DNA from: Mixta theicola
GTDB taxonomy: Bacteria; Pseudomonadota; Gammaproteobacteria; Enterobacterales; Enterobacteriaceae
Length of the DNA stretch: 64,000 bases
Assembly: GCF_002895925.1 (NCBI RefSeq)
Contig: NZ_NWUO01000006.1
Span: 124,001-188,000, forward strand
Direction of reading: 5' to 3'
The notes under the pieces: generated by a model
Databases searched by the model: none
Told to the model about the DNA's origin: nothing
What the model saw: the letters and a program-made list of their open reading frames with translations, nothing else
Part shown: positions 37,417-47,550 of the stretch, one piece after another
How the letters are laid out: every line of letters starts with the position of its first letter
Numbering within the stretch: the first letter of the stretch is position 1
Program-made: the position numbers and the translations under genes

Positions 37417-39398
37417 GTCATTTGCGTACGGGTAATCCCGCTCCTTCTGGCGCCAGCTGGGATGGTAACGGGGTTAACTTCACGCTGTTTTCTCAACACG
37501 CACAGCGCGTGGAACTCTGCCTGTTTGATGAACACGGGCAGGAAGCGCGCTATGACCTGCCGTCGCGCACCCATAACATCTGGTACGGCTACGTACCGGG
37601 ACTCAAACCGGGCCAGCGCTACGGCTATCGGGTACATGGCCCCTGGGCGCCGGAGCAGGGGCATCGCTTTAACCCGGCTAAGCTGTTAATCGATCCCTGC
37701 GCGCGCGCCGTCAAGGGCGAGGTGGTGGATAGCCCGCTGTTTAACGGCGGCGAATGGCAGCGCGATGAGCAGGATAACGCAGCGATTGCGCCGAAAAGCG
37801 TGGTGGTCGCGGAAGATTTTAACTGGGGCGATGACGTCGCGCCGCGCGTGCCCTGGGGTAATACGGTGATCTATGAAGCGCACGTGCGTGGATTAACCCG
37901 GCGGCATCCGGAAATTCCGGAAACGCAGCGCGGCACTTACGCTGCGCTGGGGCATCCTGCTATTGTCAATTACCTCAAAGGGCTGGGTATCACCACGCTG
38001 CAGCTGCAGCCGGTAGCGCAGTTTGCCGATGAGCCGCGTCTGCAGCAGCTGGGGCTGCGTAACTATTGGGGCTACAACCCGTATGCGCTCTGGTCGGTAG
38101 AGCCGCGCTACGCCTCCGGCGAGGGCGGACGCAGCGCGCTACAGGAGTTCCAGCAGGCAGTAAAAGCCCTGCACGCGGCGGGCATTGAAGTGGTGCTGGA
38201 TATGGTGCTTAACCATACCGCCGAGCTGGAAGAGATTGGTCCAACGCTGTCGATGCGCGGCATAGATAACGCCAGCTACTACTGGTTAACCGACGACGGG
38301 CATTACCACAACTGGACCGGCTGCGGTAACACGCTCAATCTCAGCCATCCGCAGGTGATGAGCTGGGCGCTCGACTGTTTGCGTTATTGGGTTACGGTGT
38401 GCCACGTCGATGGTTTTCGCTTTGACCTGGCGTCGGTACTGGGAAGAACGCCCGATTTTCGCGCCGATGCGCCTTTCCTCGCGGCGCTAAAAGCCTGTCC
38501 GATTCTTTCAGCGGTGAAGCTGATCGCCGAGCCGTGGGATATTGGGCCGCACGGCTATCAGATGGGGCGCTTTCCGTCACCGTTTGCCGACTGGAACGAT
38601 CGCTTCCGCGACGATATGCGCCGCTACTGGCTGCTCGGCGAGTTATCCAACGGCGACTTTGCGCGCCGTTTCGCCGCTTCCAGCGACGCCTTCCAGCATG
38701 ATGGCCGCCAGCCATCCGCCACGGTGAACCTGATTACCGCCCACGACGGCTTTACCCTACGCGATTTGTTGAGCTTTACGCGTAAGCGCAATGAGGCCAA
38801 CGGCGAGGATAACCGCGACGGACACAACGGCAACTTTAGCCACAATCACGGCAGCGAAGGATTAACGGTATCGCTTAATGTGCTGGAGCGCCGCCGTCGC
38901 AGCGCGCACGCCTTGCTAACCTCACTGTTGCTGGCGCAGGGCACTCCGATGCTGCTGGCCGGTGATGAACACGGGCATACGCAGCACGGCAACAATAATG
39001 CGTACTGTCAGGATAACGAACTGACCTGGTTTGACTGGGAAAACCAGGATGAAGGGCTGTACGCCTTTACCGCCGCTCTGATTCATCTGCGCCAGCAGAT
39101 CCCGGCGCTGACGCAGGATCGCTGGTGGACGGAAGGCGACGGGAGCGTTCAGTGGCTTAACGGTCAGGGAGAGCCGATGAATGCGCAAGACTGGGAGCAG
39201 GGAGAGCATAAGCTGCAAATCCTGCTTTCCGGACGTTGGTTGATCACGATTAATGCCACGCAAGACGTGAGCGAAATACCTCTAACAGACGGAGAATGGC
39301 GCGCGGTTCCCCCTTTTGCCGGGGAAGATAATCCTGTCTCGTCGACTGTCTGGCATGGGCCTGCGCACGACGCGTGTGTGTTCCAAAAGCGAGTATAA
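37413..39398 (+). CDS. glgX: Glycogen debranching enzyme GlgX
   Basis: GlgX removes alpha-1,6 branches from limit dextrins left by phosphorylase. The 661-residue GH13 protein has [29 protein letters not shown], the nucleophile segment [30 protein letters not shown] and [10 protein letters not shown], in the same order as E. coli GlgX (657). The ATG at 37413 overlaps the glgB stop (ATGA). glgC follows after 10 bases. Confidence 0.97.
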   Translation: MSHLRTGNPAPSGASWDGNGVNFTLFSQHAQRVELCLFDEHGQEARYDLPSRTHNIWYGYVPGLKPGQRYGYRVHGPWAPEQGHRFNPAKLLIDPCARAVKGEVVDSPLFNGGEWQRDEQDNAAIAPKSVVVAEDFNWGDDVAPRVPWGNTVIYEAHVRGLTRRHPEIPETQRGTYAALGHPAIVNYLKGLGITTLQLQPVAQFADEPRLQQLGLRNYWGYNPYALWSVEPRYASGEGGRSALQEFQQAVKALHAAGIEVVLDMVLNHTAELEEIGPTLSMRGIDNASYYWLTDDGHYHNWTGCGNTLNLSHPQVMSWALDCLRYWVTVCHVDGFRFDLASVLGRTPDFRADAPFLAALKACPILSAVKLIAEPWDIGPHGYQMGRFPSPFADWNDRFRDDMRRYWLLGELSNGDFARRFAASSDAFQHDGRQPSATVNLITAHDGFTLRDLLSFTRKRNEANGEDNRDGHNGNFSHNHGSEGLTVSLNVLERRRRSAHALLTSLLLAQGTPMLLAGDEHGHTQHGNNNAYCQDNELTWFDWENQDEGLYAFTAALIHLRQQIPALTQDRWWTEGDGSVQWLNGQGEPMNAQDWEQGEHKLQILLSGRWLITINATQDVSEIPLTDGEWRAVPPFAGEDNPVSSTVWHGPAHDACVFQKRV

Positions 39399-39408
39399 GG
39401 AGTCAGAC

Positions 39409-40701
39409 ATGGTCAAGTTAGAACGTACCGAACATCTGATGCTGGCGAGACAGCTGCCAACACAAACTGTGGCCCTCATTCTTGCAGGCGGACGCGGCAC
39501 GCGCCTGAGAGATTTGACCGCGACGCGCGCTAAACCTGCGGTGCATTTTGGCGGCAAATTTCGCATTATCGATTTTGCGCTGTCGAACTGCATCAACTCC
39601 GGCATCCGGCGCATTGGGGTGATTACGCAGTATCAGTCCCACTCGCTGGTGCAGCATATTCAACGCGGCTGGTCATTCTTCAATGAAGAGATGAATGAGT
39701 TTGTCGATCTGCTGCCGGCGCAGCAGCGCTTTAGCACCGAGCACTGGTATCGCGGCACCGCCGATGCGGTCACGCAAAACCTGGATATTGTTCGGCGTTA
39801 CGATGCGCAATATATCGTGATCCTGGCGGGCGACCATATCTATAAAATGGATTACTCGCGTATGCTGCTGGACCACGTCGATAACAATGCGCGCTGCACC
39901 ATCGCCTGCCTGCCGGTGCCGCTGCATGAGGCGACGGCCTTTGGCGTTATGGCGGTAAACGAAAAAAACCGCGTGGTGGATTTCGTGGAAAAACCGGCGC
40001 AGCCGCCGTCAATGCCGGGCGATGACAGCAAAGCGCTGGCCAGCATGGGCATCTACGTATTTAACGCCGACTACCTTTATCAGCTGCTGGAAGAGGATCT
40101 GGAGCTCTCTGGCTCCAGCCACGATTTCGGTAAAGATCTGCTGCCGAAAATCGTCGCCAGCGGCGAAGCGCTGGCGCACTCCTTTAACCTCTCCTGCGTG
40201 CAAAACGATGACGACGCGGAGCCCTACTGGCGTGATGTGGGAACGCTGGAAGCCTACTGGCGCGCCAACCTCGACCTTGCTTCCGTCACGCCGGAACTGG
40301 ATATGTATGACCATGAATGGCCGATTCACACCCATATGGAGCCTTTGCCGCCGGCTAAGTTTGTCCAGGATCGCTCCGGCAGTCATGGCATGACCATGAA
40401 CTCGCTGGTCTCCGGCGGCTGCATTATCTCCGGTTCGGTGGTGGTCCATTCCGTGCTGTTCTCACGCGTGCGCGTGAACTCATTTTGCAATATTGATTCT
40501 GCAGTGCTGCTGCCTGACGTAGTGGTGGGACGCTCTTGTCGTCTGCGCCGCTGCGTCATCGATCGCGCCTGCGTTATTCCGGAAGGCATGGTAATCGGCG
40601 AAAACCCTGACGAAGATAGCCGCCGTTTTTATCGTTCCGAAGAGGGCATCGTGCTGGTAACGCGCGAAATGCTGGCCAGATTGGCCGACACTTCCGCCTG
40701 A
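39409..40701 (+). CDS. glgC: Glucose-1-phosphate adenylyltransferase GlgC
   Basis: GlgC makes ADP-glucose from ATP and glucose-1-phosphate, the committed and allosterically controlled step of glycogen synthesis. The 430-residue protein has the nucleotidyltransferase motif [45 protein letters not shown] and [12 protein letters not shown], then a left-handed beta helix ending [23 protein letters not shown] precedes the ATG at 39409. The upstream in-frame extension reads through glgX and is rejected. Confidence 0.97.
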   Translation: MVKLERTEHLMLARQLPTQTVALILAGGRGTRLRDLTATRAKPAVHFGGKFRIIDFALSNCINSGIRRIGVITQYQSHSLVQHIQRGWSFFNEEMNEFVDLLPAQQRFSTEHWYRGTADAVTQNLDIVRRYDAQYIVILAGDHIYKMDYSRMLLDHVDNNARCTIACLPVPLHEATAFGVMAVNEKNRVVDFVEKPAQPPSMPGDDSKALASMGIYVFNADYLYQLLEEDLELSGSSHDFGKDLLPKIVASGEALAHSFNLSCVQNDDDAEPYWRDVGTLEAYWRANLDLASVTPELDMYDHEWPIHTHMEPLPPAKFVQDRSGSHGMTMNSLVSGGCIISGSVVVHSVLFSRVRVNSFCNIDSAVLLPDVVVGRSCRLRRCVIDRACVIPEGMVIGENPDEDSRRFYRSEEGIVLVTREMLARLADTSA

Positions 40702-40768
40702 CCGACAAAACAGTAATACACGCAATCTGCGCGAGGATCGCGCCAGATTTCCGTTAAAGGAGCCGAGA

Positions 40769-42202
40769 ATGCAGGTTTTACATGTCTGTTCAGAACTTTT
40801 CCCGCTGTTAAAAACCGGCGGGTTAGCTGATGTGGTGGGGGCATTACCGGCAGCACAGATTGCAGAAGGAATGGATACGCGCGTTTTACTCCCGGCGTTT
40901 CCGGATCTGCGCAAGGGAATTACCGACACGGAAGTCGTCGCTGAGCTGCAAACTTTCGCAGGCTTCGTTACGCTGCACTTTGGACATTTTAATGGGGTCG
41001 GCATTTATCTTATCGAGGCTCCGGGGTTATATGACCGCGCGGGCAGCCCCTATCACGATGAAAATCAGTACGATTATCCAGACAACTATCTGCGCTTTGC
41101 GCTGCTCGGCTGGATGGGATGTGAGCTTGCCTGCGGGCTGGATACCCGCTGGCGTCCGGATATTGTGCATGCGCATGACTGGCACGCCGGTTTAACCTGC
41201 GCCTATCTGGCGGCGCGTGGACGTCCGGCGAAGTCGGTGTTTACCGTGCATAACCTGGCGTATCAGGGGCTGTTCTACGCGCATCATATGGATGAAATCC
41301 AGCTACCGTGGTCGTTTTTCGATATGCACGGTCTGGAGTTCTACGGCCAGATCTCTTACCTCAAGGCCGGGCTGTTCTTTGCCGATCATATTACGGCGGT
41401 CAGCCCGACCTATGCGCGTGAGATAACCCTGCCGGAATATGGCAACAGCATGGAGTCGCTGCTGGCGGAGCGGATGCGGGAAGGGCGCCTGAGCGGCATC
41501 CTTAACGGCGTCGATCCGCTGATCTGGGATCCGGCGCATGACCTGCTGCTCAACGCGCGTTACAACCGCGATACGCTGGATGCCAAGGCGGAGAACAAAC
41601 GCCAGCTGCAAATTGCGATGGGCTTAAAGGTTGACGACAGCGTGCCGGTATTTGCGGTGGTGAGCCGTCTGACTAAGCAGAAAGGGCTGGATCTGGTGCT
41701 GGAAGCGTTGCCGAGCCTGCTGGAGCAGGGCGGACAGCTGGTGTTGCTGGGCGCGGGCGACGCGGTATTGCAGCAGGGCTTTTTGGCGGCGGCGGCGGAA
41801 AACCCCGGCAGCGTCGGCGTACAGATTGGTTATCACGAAGCGTTCTCCCACCGCATTATGGGCGGAGCGGATGTCATCATGGTGCCGAGCCGTTTTGAAC
41901 CCTGCGGCCTGACGCAGCTTTATGGCCTGAAGTACGGCACGCTGCCGCTGGTACGACGCACCGGCGGGCTGGCGGATACGGTTAATGACAGCTCTCTGGA
42001 GAACCTGGCGGACGGCATCGCCAGCGGCTTCACCTTTGAGGACAGCAACGCCTGGTCGCTGCTGCGCGCTATTCGACGTTCGTTCGTGTTGTGGTCTCGT
42101 CCTTCTCTTTGGCGCTACGTTCAGCGACAGGCGATGGCGATGGACTTTAGTTGGCAGGTGGCTGCACAGGCCTACCGGGATCTTTATCAACGGTTGTTGT
42201 AA
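40769..42202 (+). CDS. glgA: Glycogen synthase GlgA
   Basis: GlgA transfers glucose from ADP-glucose to the growing glycogen chain. The 477-residue GT5 enzyme begins [27 protein letters not shown], with the KTGG nucleotide-binding motif, then [38 protein letters not shown] and the retaining-GT motif [17 protein letters not shown]. Length equals E. coli GlgA. glgP follows after 20 bases. Confidence 0.97.
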   Translation: MQVLHVCSELFPLLKTGGLADVVGALPAAQIAEGMDTRVLLPAFPDLRKGITDTEVVAELQTFAGFVTLHFGHFNGVGIYLIEAPGLYDRAGSPYHDENQYDYPDNYLRFALLGWMGCELACGLDTRWRPDIVHAHDWHAGLTCAYLAARGRPAKSVFTVHNLAYQGLFYAHHMDEIQLPWSFFDMHGLEFYGQISYLKAGLFFADHITAVSPTYAREITLPEYGNSMESLLAERMREGRLSGILNGVDPLIWDPAHDLLLNARYNRDTLDAKAENKRQLQIAMGLKVDDSVPVFAVVSRLTKQKGLDLVLEALPSLLEQGGQLVLLGAGDAVLQQGFLAAAAENPGSVGVQIGYHEAFSHRIMGGADVIMVPSRFEPCGLTQLYGLKYGTLPLVRRTGGLADTVNDSSLENLADGIASGFTFEDSNAWSLLRAIRRSFVLWSRPSLWRYVQRQAMAMDFSWQVAAQAYRDLYQRLL

Positions 42203-42222
42203 CCTGATTTAGGATACTTGCT

Positions 42223-44670
42223 ATGAACGCACCTTTTACCTATGCCTCACCTACGCTAACGGTTGAAGCGTTAAAGCACTCTATTGCCTATAAGCTGATG
42301 TTCACGCTGGGTAAAGATCCATCCGCCGCCAATAAACACGAATGGCTGAACGCCTCGCTGTTGGCGGTGCGCGACCGCATGGTGGAGCGCTGGCTGCGCT
42401 CCAGCCGCGCCCAGCTTTCGCAGGATGTGCGCCAGGTTTATTACCTGTCGATGGAGTTCCTGATGGGCCGCACCCTGTCCAATGCGCTGCTGGCGATGGG
42501 GATCTATGAGGATCTCAGCACCGCGCTGGAGGAGATGGGGCTGGATCTGGAGGAGCTGGTTGAAGAAGAGAACGATCCGGGGCTGGGTAATGGGGGTTTA
42601 GGGCGCCTGGCGGCCTGTTTCCTTGATTCGCTGGCAACTTTAGGGCTGCCGGGGCACGGCTATGGCATCCGTTACGATTACGGCATGTTTAAGCAGAACA
42701 TCGTGGATGGACGCCAGGCGGAGTCGCCGGACTACTGGCTGGAGTATGGCAACCCGTGGGAGTTTCAGCGTTATAACACCCGCTACAAAGTCCGCTTCGG
42801 AGGACGTTTACAGCATGAAGGCGCAAAGGTGCGCTGGCTGGAAACCGAAGAAGTGCAGGCGATGGCCTATGACCAGATTATTCCCGGCTTTGATACCGAC
42901 GCCACCAACACGCTGCGGCTGTGGAGCGCGCAGGCCAGTAATGAGATCAACCTGGGGAAGTTTAACCAGGGCGACTACTTTGCTGCGGTAGAAGATAAAA
43001 ACCATTCGGAAAACGTATCGCGCGTGCTCTACCCGGATGATTCTACCTACTCTGGCCGCGAGCTGCGTCTGCGCCAGGAGTATTTCCTCGTTTCGGCGAC
43101 GGTGCAGGATATTCTTAACCGTCACTGGGAGATGCATCAGACCTTTGACAATCTCGCCGACAAAATCGCTATCCATCTGAACGATACCCACCCGGTGCTG
43201 GCGATCCCGGAGCTGATGCGCTTGCTGGTTGATGAGCATAAGTTCAGCTGGGACGATGCGTTTGAAGTGGTATGTCAGGTCTTTTCCTATACCAACCACA
43301 CCTTAATGAGCGAGGCGCTGGAGACCTGGTCGGTGGATATGATCGGCAAGATTCTGCCGCGCCATCTGCAAATCATCTTTGAAATTAACGACTACTTCCT
43401 GCGTACCATTCAGGAGCACTATCCGGACGAATGGGAACTGCTGTCGCGTATTTCGATCATTGATGAAAATAACGGTCGTCAGGTGCGTATGGCCTGGCTG
43501 GCGGTGGTGGTCAGCCACAAGGTTAATGGCGTATCGGAACTGCACTCTAATCTGATGGTACAGTCGCTGTTTGCCGATTTTGCCCGACTGTTTCCAGGAC
43601 GCTTCTGCAATAAAACCAACGGCATTACCCCACGCCGTTGGCTGGCGCTGGCTAATCCGGCGCTCTCTGAAGTGCTGGATGAGAGCATTGGACGGCACTG
43701 GCGCACCGATCTTAGCCAGCTGGAGGAGATCAAGCCGCAAATCGATTTCCCCGCCTTTATTGAAAAAATCGCCGATGCCAAGCTGGAGAATAAAAAGCGT
43801 TTGGCGGCCTGGGTGGCGAAAAACATGGATATTGTGCTCGATCCTAACGCGCTGTTTGATGTGCAAATTAAGCGTATCCATGAATATAAGCGTCAGCTGA
43901 TGAACGTGCTGCATGTGATCACGCGTTATAACCGCATTAAGGCCGATCCGAACGCCAGCTGGGTGCCGCGCGTGAATATTTTCGCCGGTAAGGCGGCCTC
44001 CGCCTACTATATGGCGAAGCATATTATTCATTTAATTAATGATGTGGCGCAGGTGATTAATAACGATCCGCAGGTGAAAAATAAGCTAAAGGTGGTCTTT
44101 ATTCCCAACTACAGCGTAAGCCTGGCGCAAATTATTATCCCGGCCGCCGACCTCTCCGAACAGATCTCGCTGGCAGGCACCGAAGCATCCGGCACCAGCA
44201 ACATGAAGTTTGCCGTCAACGGCGCGTTAACCATCGGCACGCTGGATGGCGCGAACGTCGAAATGCTTGAACACGTAGGGAAAGAGAACATCTTTATCTT
44301 CGGCAATACTGCCGATCGGGTGGAAAAGCTGCGGCGCGAAGGGTACAACCCGCGACAGTATTATGAAGAGGATGAAGAGCTGCGCCAGGCGCTGACGCAG
44401 ATTGCCACCGGCGTGTTCAGCCCGCAGGAGCCGGGACGCTATCACAACATCTACGACTCGCTGATTGGGCTGGGCGATCATTATCAGCTGCTGGCTGACT
44501 ATCGCAGCTACGTAGATACGCAGGATAAAGTCGATGAGCTGTATCGTCAGCCGGAAGAGTGGCAGCGACGTGCGGCGCTGAATATCGCCAATATGGGATA
44601 TTTTTCTTCAGACCGTACCATCCAGGAATACGCTGACGAGATTTGGCATATTTCACCGATCCGACTGTAG
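42223..44670 (+). CDS. glgP: Glycogen phosphorylase GlgP
   Basis: GlgP phosphorolyses glycogen chain ends to glucose-1-phosphate. The 815-residue GT35 protein shows [39 protein letters not shown] and the pyridoxal-phosphate segment [27 protein letters not shown] with its lysine. Length equals E. coli GlgP. It is the last gene of the glg operon; in E. coli it is followed closely by glpD, here by an 18-kb insertion. Confidence 0.97.
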   Translation: MNAPFTYASPTLTVEALKHSIAYKLMFTLGKDPSAANKHEWLNASLLAVRDRMVERWLRSSRAQLSQDVRQVYYLSMEFLMGRTLSNALLAMGIYEDLSTALEEMGLDLEELVEEENDPGLGNGGLGRLAACFLDSLATLGLPGHGYGIRYDYGMFKQNIVDGRQAESPDYWLEYGNPWEFQRYNTRYKVRFGGRLQHEGAKVRWLETEEVQAMAYDQIIPGFDTDATNTLRLWSAQASNEINLGKFNQGDYFAAVEDKNHSENVSRVLYPDDSTYSGRELRLRQEYFLVSATVQDILNRHWEMHQTFDNLADKIAIHLNDTHPVLAIPELMRLLVDEHKFSWDDAFEVVCQVFSYTNHTLMSEALETWSVDMIGKILPRHLQIIFEINDYFLRTIQEHYPDEWELLSRISIIDENNGRQVRMAWLAVVVSHKVNGVSELHSNLMVQSLFADFARLFPGRFCNKTNGITPRRWLALANPALSEVLDESIGRHWRTDLSQLEEIKPQIDFPAFIEKIADAKLENKKRLAAWVAKNMDIVLDPNALFDVQIKRIHEYKRQLMNVLHVITRYNRIKADPNASWVPRVNIFAGKAASAYYMAKHIIHLINDVAQVINNDPQVKNKLKVVFIPNYSVSLAQIIIPAADLSEQISLAGTEASGTSNMKFAVNGALTIGTLDGANVEMLEHVGKENIFIFGNTADRVEKLRREGYNPRQYYEEDEELRQALTQIATGVFSPQEPGRYHNIYDSLIGLGDHYQLLADYRSYVDTQDKVDELYRQPEEWQRRAALNIANMGYFSSDRTIQEYADEIWHISPIRL

Positions 44671-44682
44671 AGTAACCTTTAG

Positions 44683-44707
44683 CGGCCCGGCTTTTATCGC
44701 CGGGCCG
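44683..44707 (+). terminator. Hairpin terminator of the glg operon
   Basis: Stem CGGCCCGGC (44683-44691) pairs with GCCGGGCCG (44699-44707), loop TTTTATC. The downstream T content is modest (GCTATTTCT), so termination strength is uncertain. Confidence 0.65.
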
Positions 44708-45166
44708 GCTATTTCTCCTCGCCCGATCTCACCGCCCAAACGCCTGCTTACCGGGCAACCTTCCTTAACGTTTAGTCTGGCCGACTTAAGCCGGAAAATG
44801 GTGCTTAAGCGTTAACCTAATGGCGTAGAAAAGTTATTTATTCTGGCTTTCACCCGGAGCAGGCTGGGTTAATTTTATTTGAGTGAAATTACAGCGGGCG
44901 TTTTTTAGCGGGTTTTTATAAGAATTATTAACATTTAGCGTGTTTTTTTAAGCTTTTATCAGGCCAGTAAAGGAGGAGGGGGTTTATGTGAATAAGGTTT
45001 TATCAAACTAACTTAATTAAAATAAGATTTTTTATGCTTTAACAATCAGCGGCAGGCGAAAGGTTGTGCTGCGCGAAAAATTATATAATCATATATAAGG
45101 TTATAACAGAGGCATCCTGAAAGAGATGCAAAACGCTATATAAAGGGTCACTGGAGCTTGAGGCAA
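44708..45166. other. AT-rich region before the appendage gene cluster
   Basis: About 460 bases with sharply lower GC than glgP, marking the left edge of the inserted appendage locus. A TATAAT hexamer at 45084-45089 could be the -10 box for the regulator gene, but no good -35 is placed 16-18 bp upstream. No ORF, tRNA or direct repeat that would mark an insertion site was recognised. Confidence 0.5.
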
Positions 45167-45775
45167 ATGGAAGAAGCCTGTGATAACGTCATGGATAATG
45201 ATGAACTTAGTTTTATCCTGAATGACGGAATACAATTTTTACCCGGAAAAAGATGCATTATCAATCAAACCGGTACGGTTATCAGCCTGTCTGAAAATAA
45301 CTACCGCTTCTTATTACTGTTACTGAACGGTGAAACGGATAAGCAAAACATTATTAATCAGGTATGGCATGAACAGCGTGGGTCGGTAAGCGATAGTAGC
45401 TATTACGGCCAAATATATATGCTGCGCAAAGCATTCGAGCTGGTCGGGCTATCCAGTTCGCTCATCAAAACGATTCCGCGCAAGGGCGTAAAATATATGG
45501 GGAAGGTCGGGAAGATAAAGGCCGACCCTGATCTTGAAGTAGAAATGTGCAATGCGCAAACGGTGGATGGGGAGAATTGTCTGCCGCAGGAGTCGCTTAA
45601 GATTAATTATGAGTTAAAGCCTGCCGGGAGCGGGCCGCAGGGAGCGCGGAAAAGCGCGCCGCATAATGAGTTGTTTCACAGTAAGCGCTGGAACCTGCTT
45701 ATCTCTATTCTGGCCGTGCTGGCGGTATGCTGGCTTACTACGTTATTTGTCGCGATTATTTACCTGTTTTTTTAA
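45167..45775 (+). CDS. Membrane-anchored winged-helix regulator (ToxR/CadC-like) beside the Tad locus
   Basis: The 202-residue protein has an N-terminal OmpR/PhoB-type winged helix, about residues 15-110, with LSENNYRFLLLLLNGETDKQNIINQVW and YYGQIYMLRKAFELVG, closing with KTIPRKGVKYM. A hydrophilic linker follows, then one membrane segment near the C-terminus (LLISILAVLAVCWLTTLFVAIIYLFF) with essentially no periplasmic domain. This is the ToxR/CadC layout without a sensor domain. The ATG at 45167 follows GAGG; a TTG at 45158 is possible. Position suggests it controls the Tad genes, the fimbrial genes or both; direct evidence is lacking. Confidence 0.8.
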   Translation: MEEACDNVMDNDELSFILNDGIQFLPGKRCIINQTGTVISLSENNYRFLLLLLNGETDKQNIINQVWHEQRGSVSDSSYYGQIYMLRKAFELVGLSSSLIKTIPRKGVKYMGKVGKIKADPDLEVEMCNAQTVDGENCLPQESLKINYELKPAGSGPQGARKSAPHNELFHSKRWNLLISILAVLAVCWLTTLFVAIIYLFF

Positions 45776-45839
45776 AGTGACGGTAATTAATTTTACGTTG
45801 ATAGTTTATAAGAAACAATAGGATTTCATTGAGGACTCC

Positions 45840-45915
45840 AGAGACGTTGAGGTGCTTTAATTATTGCGTCTCCTACCAGCAGGTAGGCTAATGACAATAC
45901 CCTCTAAAAATTTTA
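45840..45915 (+). promoter_or_regulatory. Cluster of inverted repeats upstream of flp
   Basis: Three dyads lie before the pilin gene: GAGACG (from about 45840) with CGTCTC (ending about 45872), CCTAC/GTAGG (about 45872-45887) around CAGCAG, and the palindrome CTAAAAATTTTAG (about 45903-45915). They could be regulator sites or 5' leader structure of the pilin mRNA. Which one cannot be told by eye. Confidence 0.4.
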
Positions 45916-45934
45916 GTTATTGTATGGAAAATAG

Positions 45935-46174
45935 ATGAACAATTTAATGATCAAATGCTATGTTGCAACCCGTCTTCGTATGGCTGAGTTTGGTAAAGAT
46001 AGCCGTGGCGTTACCGCTATTGAATATGCGTTGATTGCCGTTGCAATGGCAACGCTGCTGGCCTTAATCCTGGGCAATCAGGACTCTGGTTTCCTCGGCG
46101 CGCTGAATAAAACCTTTACGGCGATTTCTGACGCGATTACCGGCGTTACCCTTGGAGCGAGCAAGGGATCATAA
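45935..46174 (+). CDS. flp: Flp-family type IVc major pilin
   Basis: The 79-residue prepilin forms the Tad pilus fibre. The leader ends RGVTAIEYALIAVAMATLLALIL: cleavage is expected after Gly25, and Glu30 is the conserved Glu+5 of the mature pilin. The hydrophobic helix follows directly and a short polar tail ends the protein, as in Flp pilins. It is separated from the rest of the operon by a strong terminator. TadV next door is the likely processing peptidase. Confidence 0.93.
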   Translation: MNNLMIKCYVATRLRMAEFGKDSRGVTAIEYALIAVAMATLLALILGNQDSGFLGALNKTFTAISDAITGVTLGASKGS

Positions 46175-46193
46175 TTCACCTGCGCTGATACTG

Positions 46194-46228
46194 CTGCGAG
46201 AATACCCAACGGTATTCTCGCAGTTTTT
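46194..46228 (+). terminator. Strong terminator between flp and tadV
   Basis: A perfect 13-bp stem CTGCGAGAATACC (46194-46206) and GGTATTCTCGCAG (46211-46223), loop CAAC, is followed by TTTTT. It would stop most transcripts after the pilin gene, so pilin is made in excess over assembly proteins, with read-through feeding tadV onward. Confidence 0.9.
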
Positions 46229-46263
46229 ATCTATTGTAATAATGATCTATAAGAGTCACAGAC

Positions 46264-46698
46264 ATGCTTTGGCTGTTCGATGTTAATTTTATTATTATAA
46301 TGCTTGTACTGCTGTTTATAGCATGGCAGGACATCCTGTTACGGACGATTACTCATCGTAGCCTGCTTTGTTTGTTTTTTTGCCTGCTTCCTTTATTATT
46401 TTTGCCAAACTGGCAGTTAAATTTTTTCGCAGCGATTTTGATTTTTATTATTGGCTTTGTTCTTTTTTATGTCAGGGTTATTGGCGGTGGCGATGTAAAG
46501 CTGATGGCGCTCCTTGCGCTTTTTATGCCTGAAAAAATGCTTACGGATTTTTTATTACTTACCGCCTTTATTGGCGGCGCGATAGTCTTATTTGGTCTGA
46601 TTTTTTTTCGGCGGCAGATCCGTGAGCACGGGGTTCCCTATGGCGTGGCTATTTCACTTGCCTTTATTTTCCTTATTCCCTGTCACCACGATTTCTGA
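46264..46698 (+). CDS. tadV: TadV/CpaA prepilin peptidase (A24 family)
   Basis: TadV cleaves Flp and pseudopilin leaders at the inner membrane. The 144-residue protein is made of about five membrane segments. It has both catalytic aspartates of the A24A family: Asp23 in WQDILLRTITHR and Asp77 in the GGGDVKLM motif. It lacks the N-terminal methylase domain of PilD, as usual for TadV. Confidence 0.92.
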   Translation: MLWLFDVNFIIIMLVLLFIAWQDILLRTITHRSLLCLFFCLLPLLFLPNWQLNFFAAILIFIIGFVLFYVRVIGGGDVKLMALLALFMPEKMLTDFLLLTAFIGGAIVLFGLIFFRRQIREHGVPYGVAISLAFIFLIPCHHDF

Positions 46699-46719
46699 TA
46701 ATTCGATTAGGACGATTGA

Positions 46720-47550
46720 ATGAATCATAAAATACTTTTTTTCCTCTCAATAATCATTATTGCTGTCGGGCTTACCGGCATTTTTATGCAAAAAAAACAG
46801 TTTTCCACGGATGAAAATGCACCGGTTGTTCATCAGCAAGGAAAAAAGAAGGTTATCGTGATAGCCGAAACGCTAAGAGAGATTAAAACTCACGATATTT
46901 TAAGTGAGAAAGATTATCAAATAAGGGCTATCGAAATTGATGAAGAAATTCAGGATATTCGAAATATTTCTCCGTTAGGTACCAATAACCTTAATGGCTA
47001 TCTTATTCTGCATAATTTGCCGAAAAATAGCGCTATTTTGCCGGATATGGTAGAGGCGCCGAACAGCGAGACATTTATATTACACAGCCTGAAAGAGAAT
47101 GAGATTCCTTATGATTATCGGGTTCGAACCCAGGATGAAAGCCTGCTCACGAGCTTATCCGTTGGCGATAAAGTGTCTCTTTATCTTCGCCTGGTTGAAA
47201 ATGAAAAAGGACAGCTAAGCAGCGCGGCTGTCGCGTCGGAAACCGGCTCCGCTCTGAATAAAAATATACAGAAATATGTTATCAGTCGTATTTCCGGTCC
47301 GTTAAGCGTTATTGAGATTAAAAAAGGTAAAAATCAGGAGGAAAGAGGCGGCTATAGCCACGATGAAACGGTAGGCAGCGTTGTTTTGCGCATCAGTCGC
47401 GAGCAGCTTGCTGAGCTGCGTGTAGTGGAGAAGGCCGGAGAAGTTCTGCTGTTCCCGGCGGATGGCGATAAAGAGAGCTACAAAAAACTCAGTATGGATG
47501 AGGTATTAAAGCAATTCCGCGTAGTAAAAGAATTAAGAGGTGGGAAGTGA
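46720..47550 (+). CDS. rcpC: Tad pilus assembly protein RcpC/CpaB (SAF domain)
   Basis: RcpC/CpaB is a periplasmic protein that stabilises the Tad secretin complex. The 276-residue product has an N-terminal membrane anchor (ILFFLSIIIIAVGLTGIFM), then a SAF-like segment (KVIVIAETLREIKTHDILSEKDYQIRAI with a later NLPKNSAILPDMVEAP). The second half is a CpaB C-terminal domain. It overlaps rcpA by 4 bases (GTGA). Confidence 0.88.
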   Translation: MNHKILFFLSIIIIAVGLTGIFMQKKQFSTDENAPVVHQQGKKKVIVIAETLREIKTHDILSEKDYQIRAIEIDEEIQDIRNISPLGTNNLNGYLILHNLPKNSAILPDMVEAPNSETFILHSLKENEIPYDYRVRTQDESLLTSLSVGDKVSLYLRLVENEKGQLSSAAVASETGSALNKNIQKYVISRISGPLSVIEIKKGKNQEERGGYSHDETVGSVVLRISREQLAELRVVEKAGEVLLFPADGDKESYKKLSMDEVLKQFRVVKELRGGK

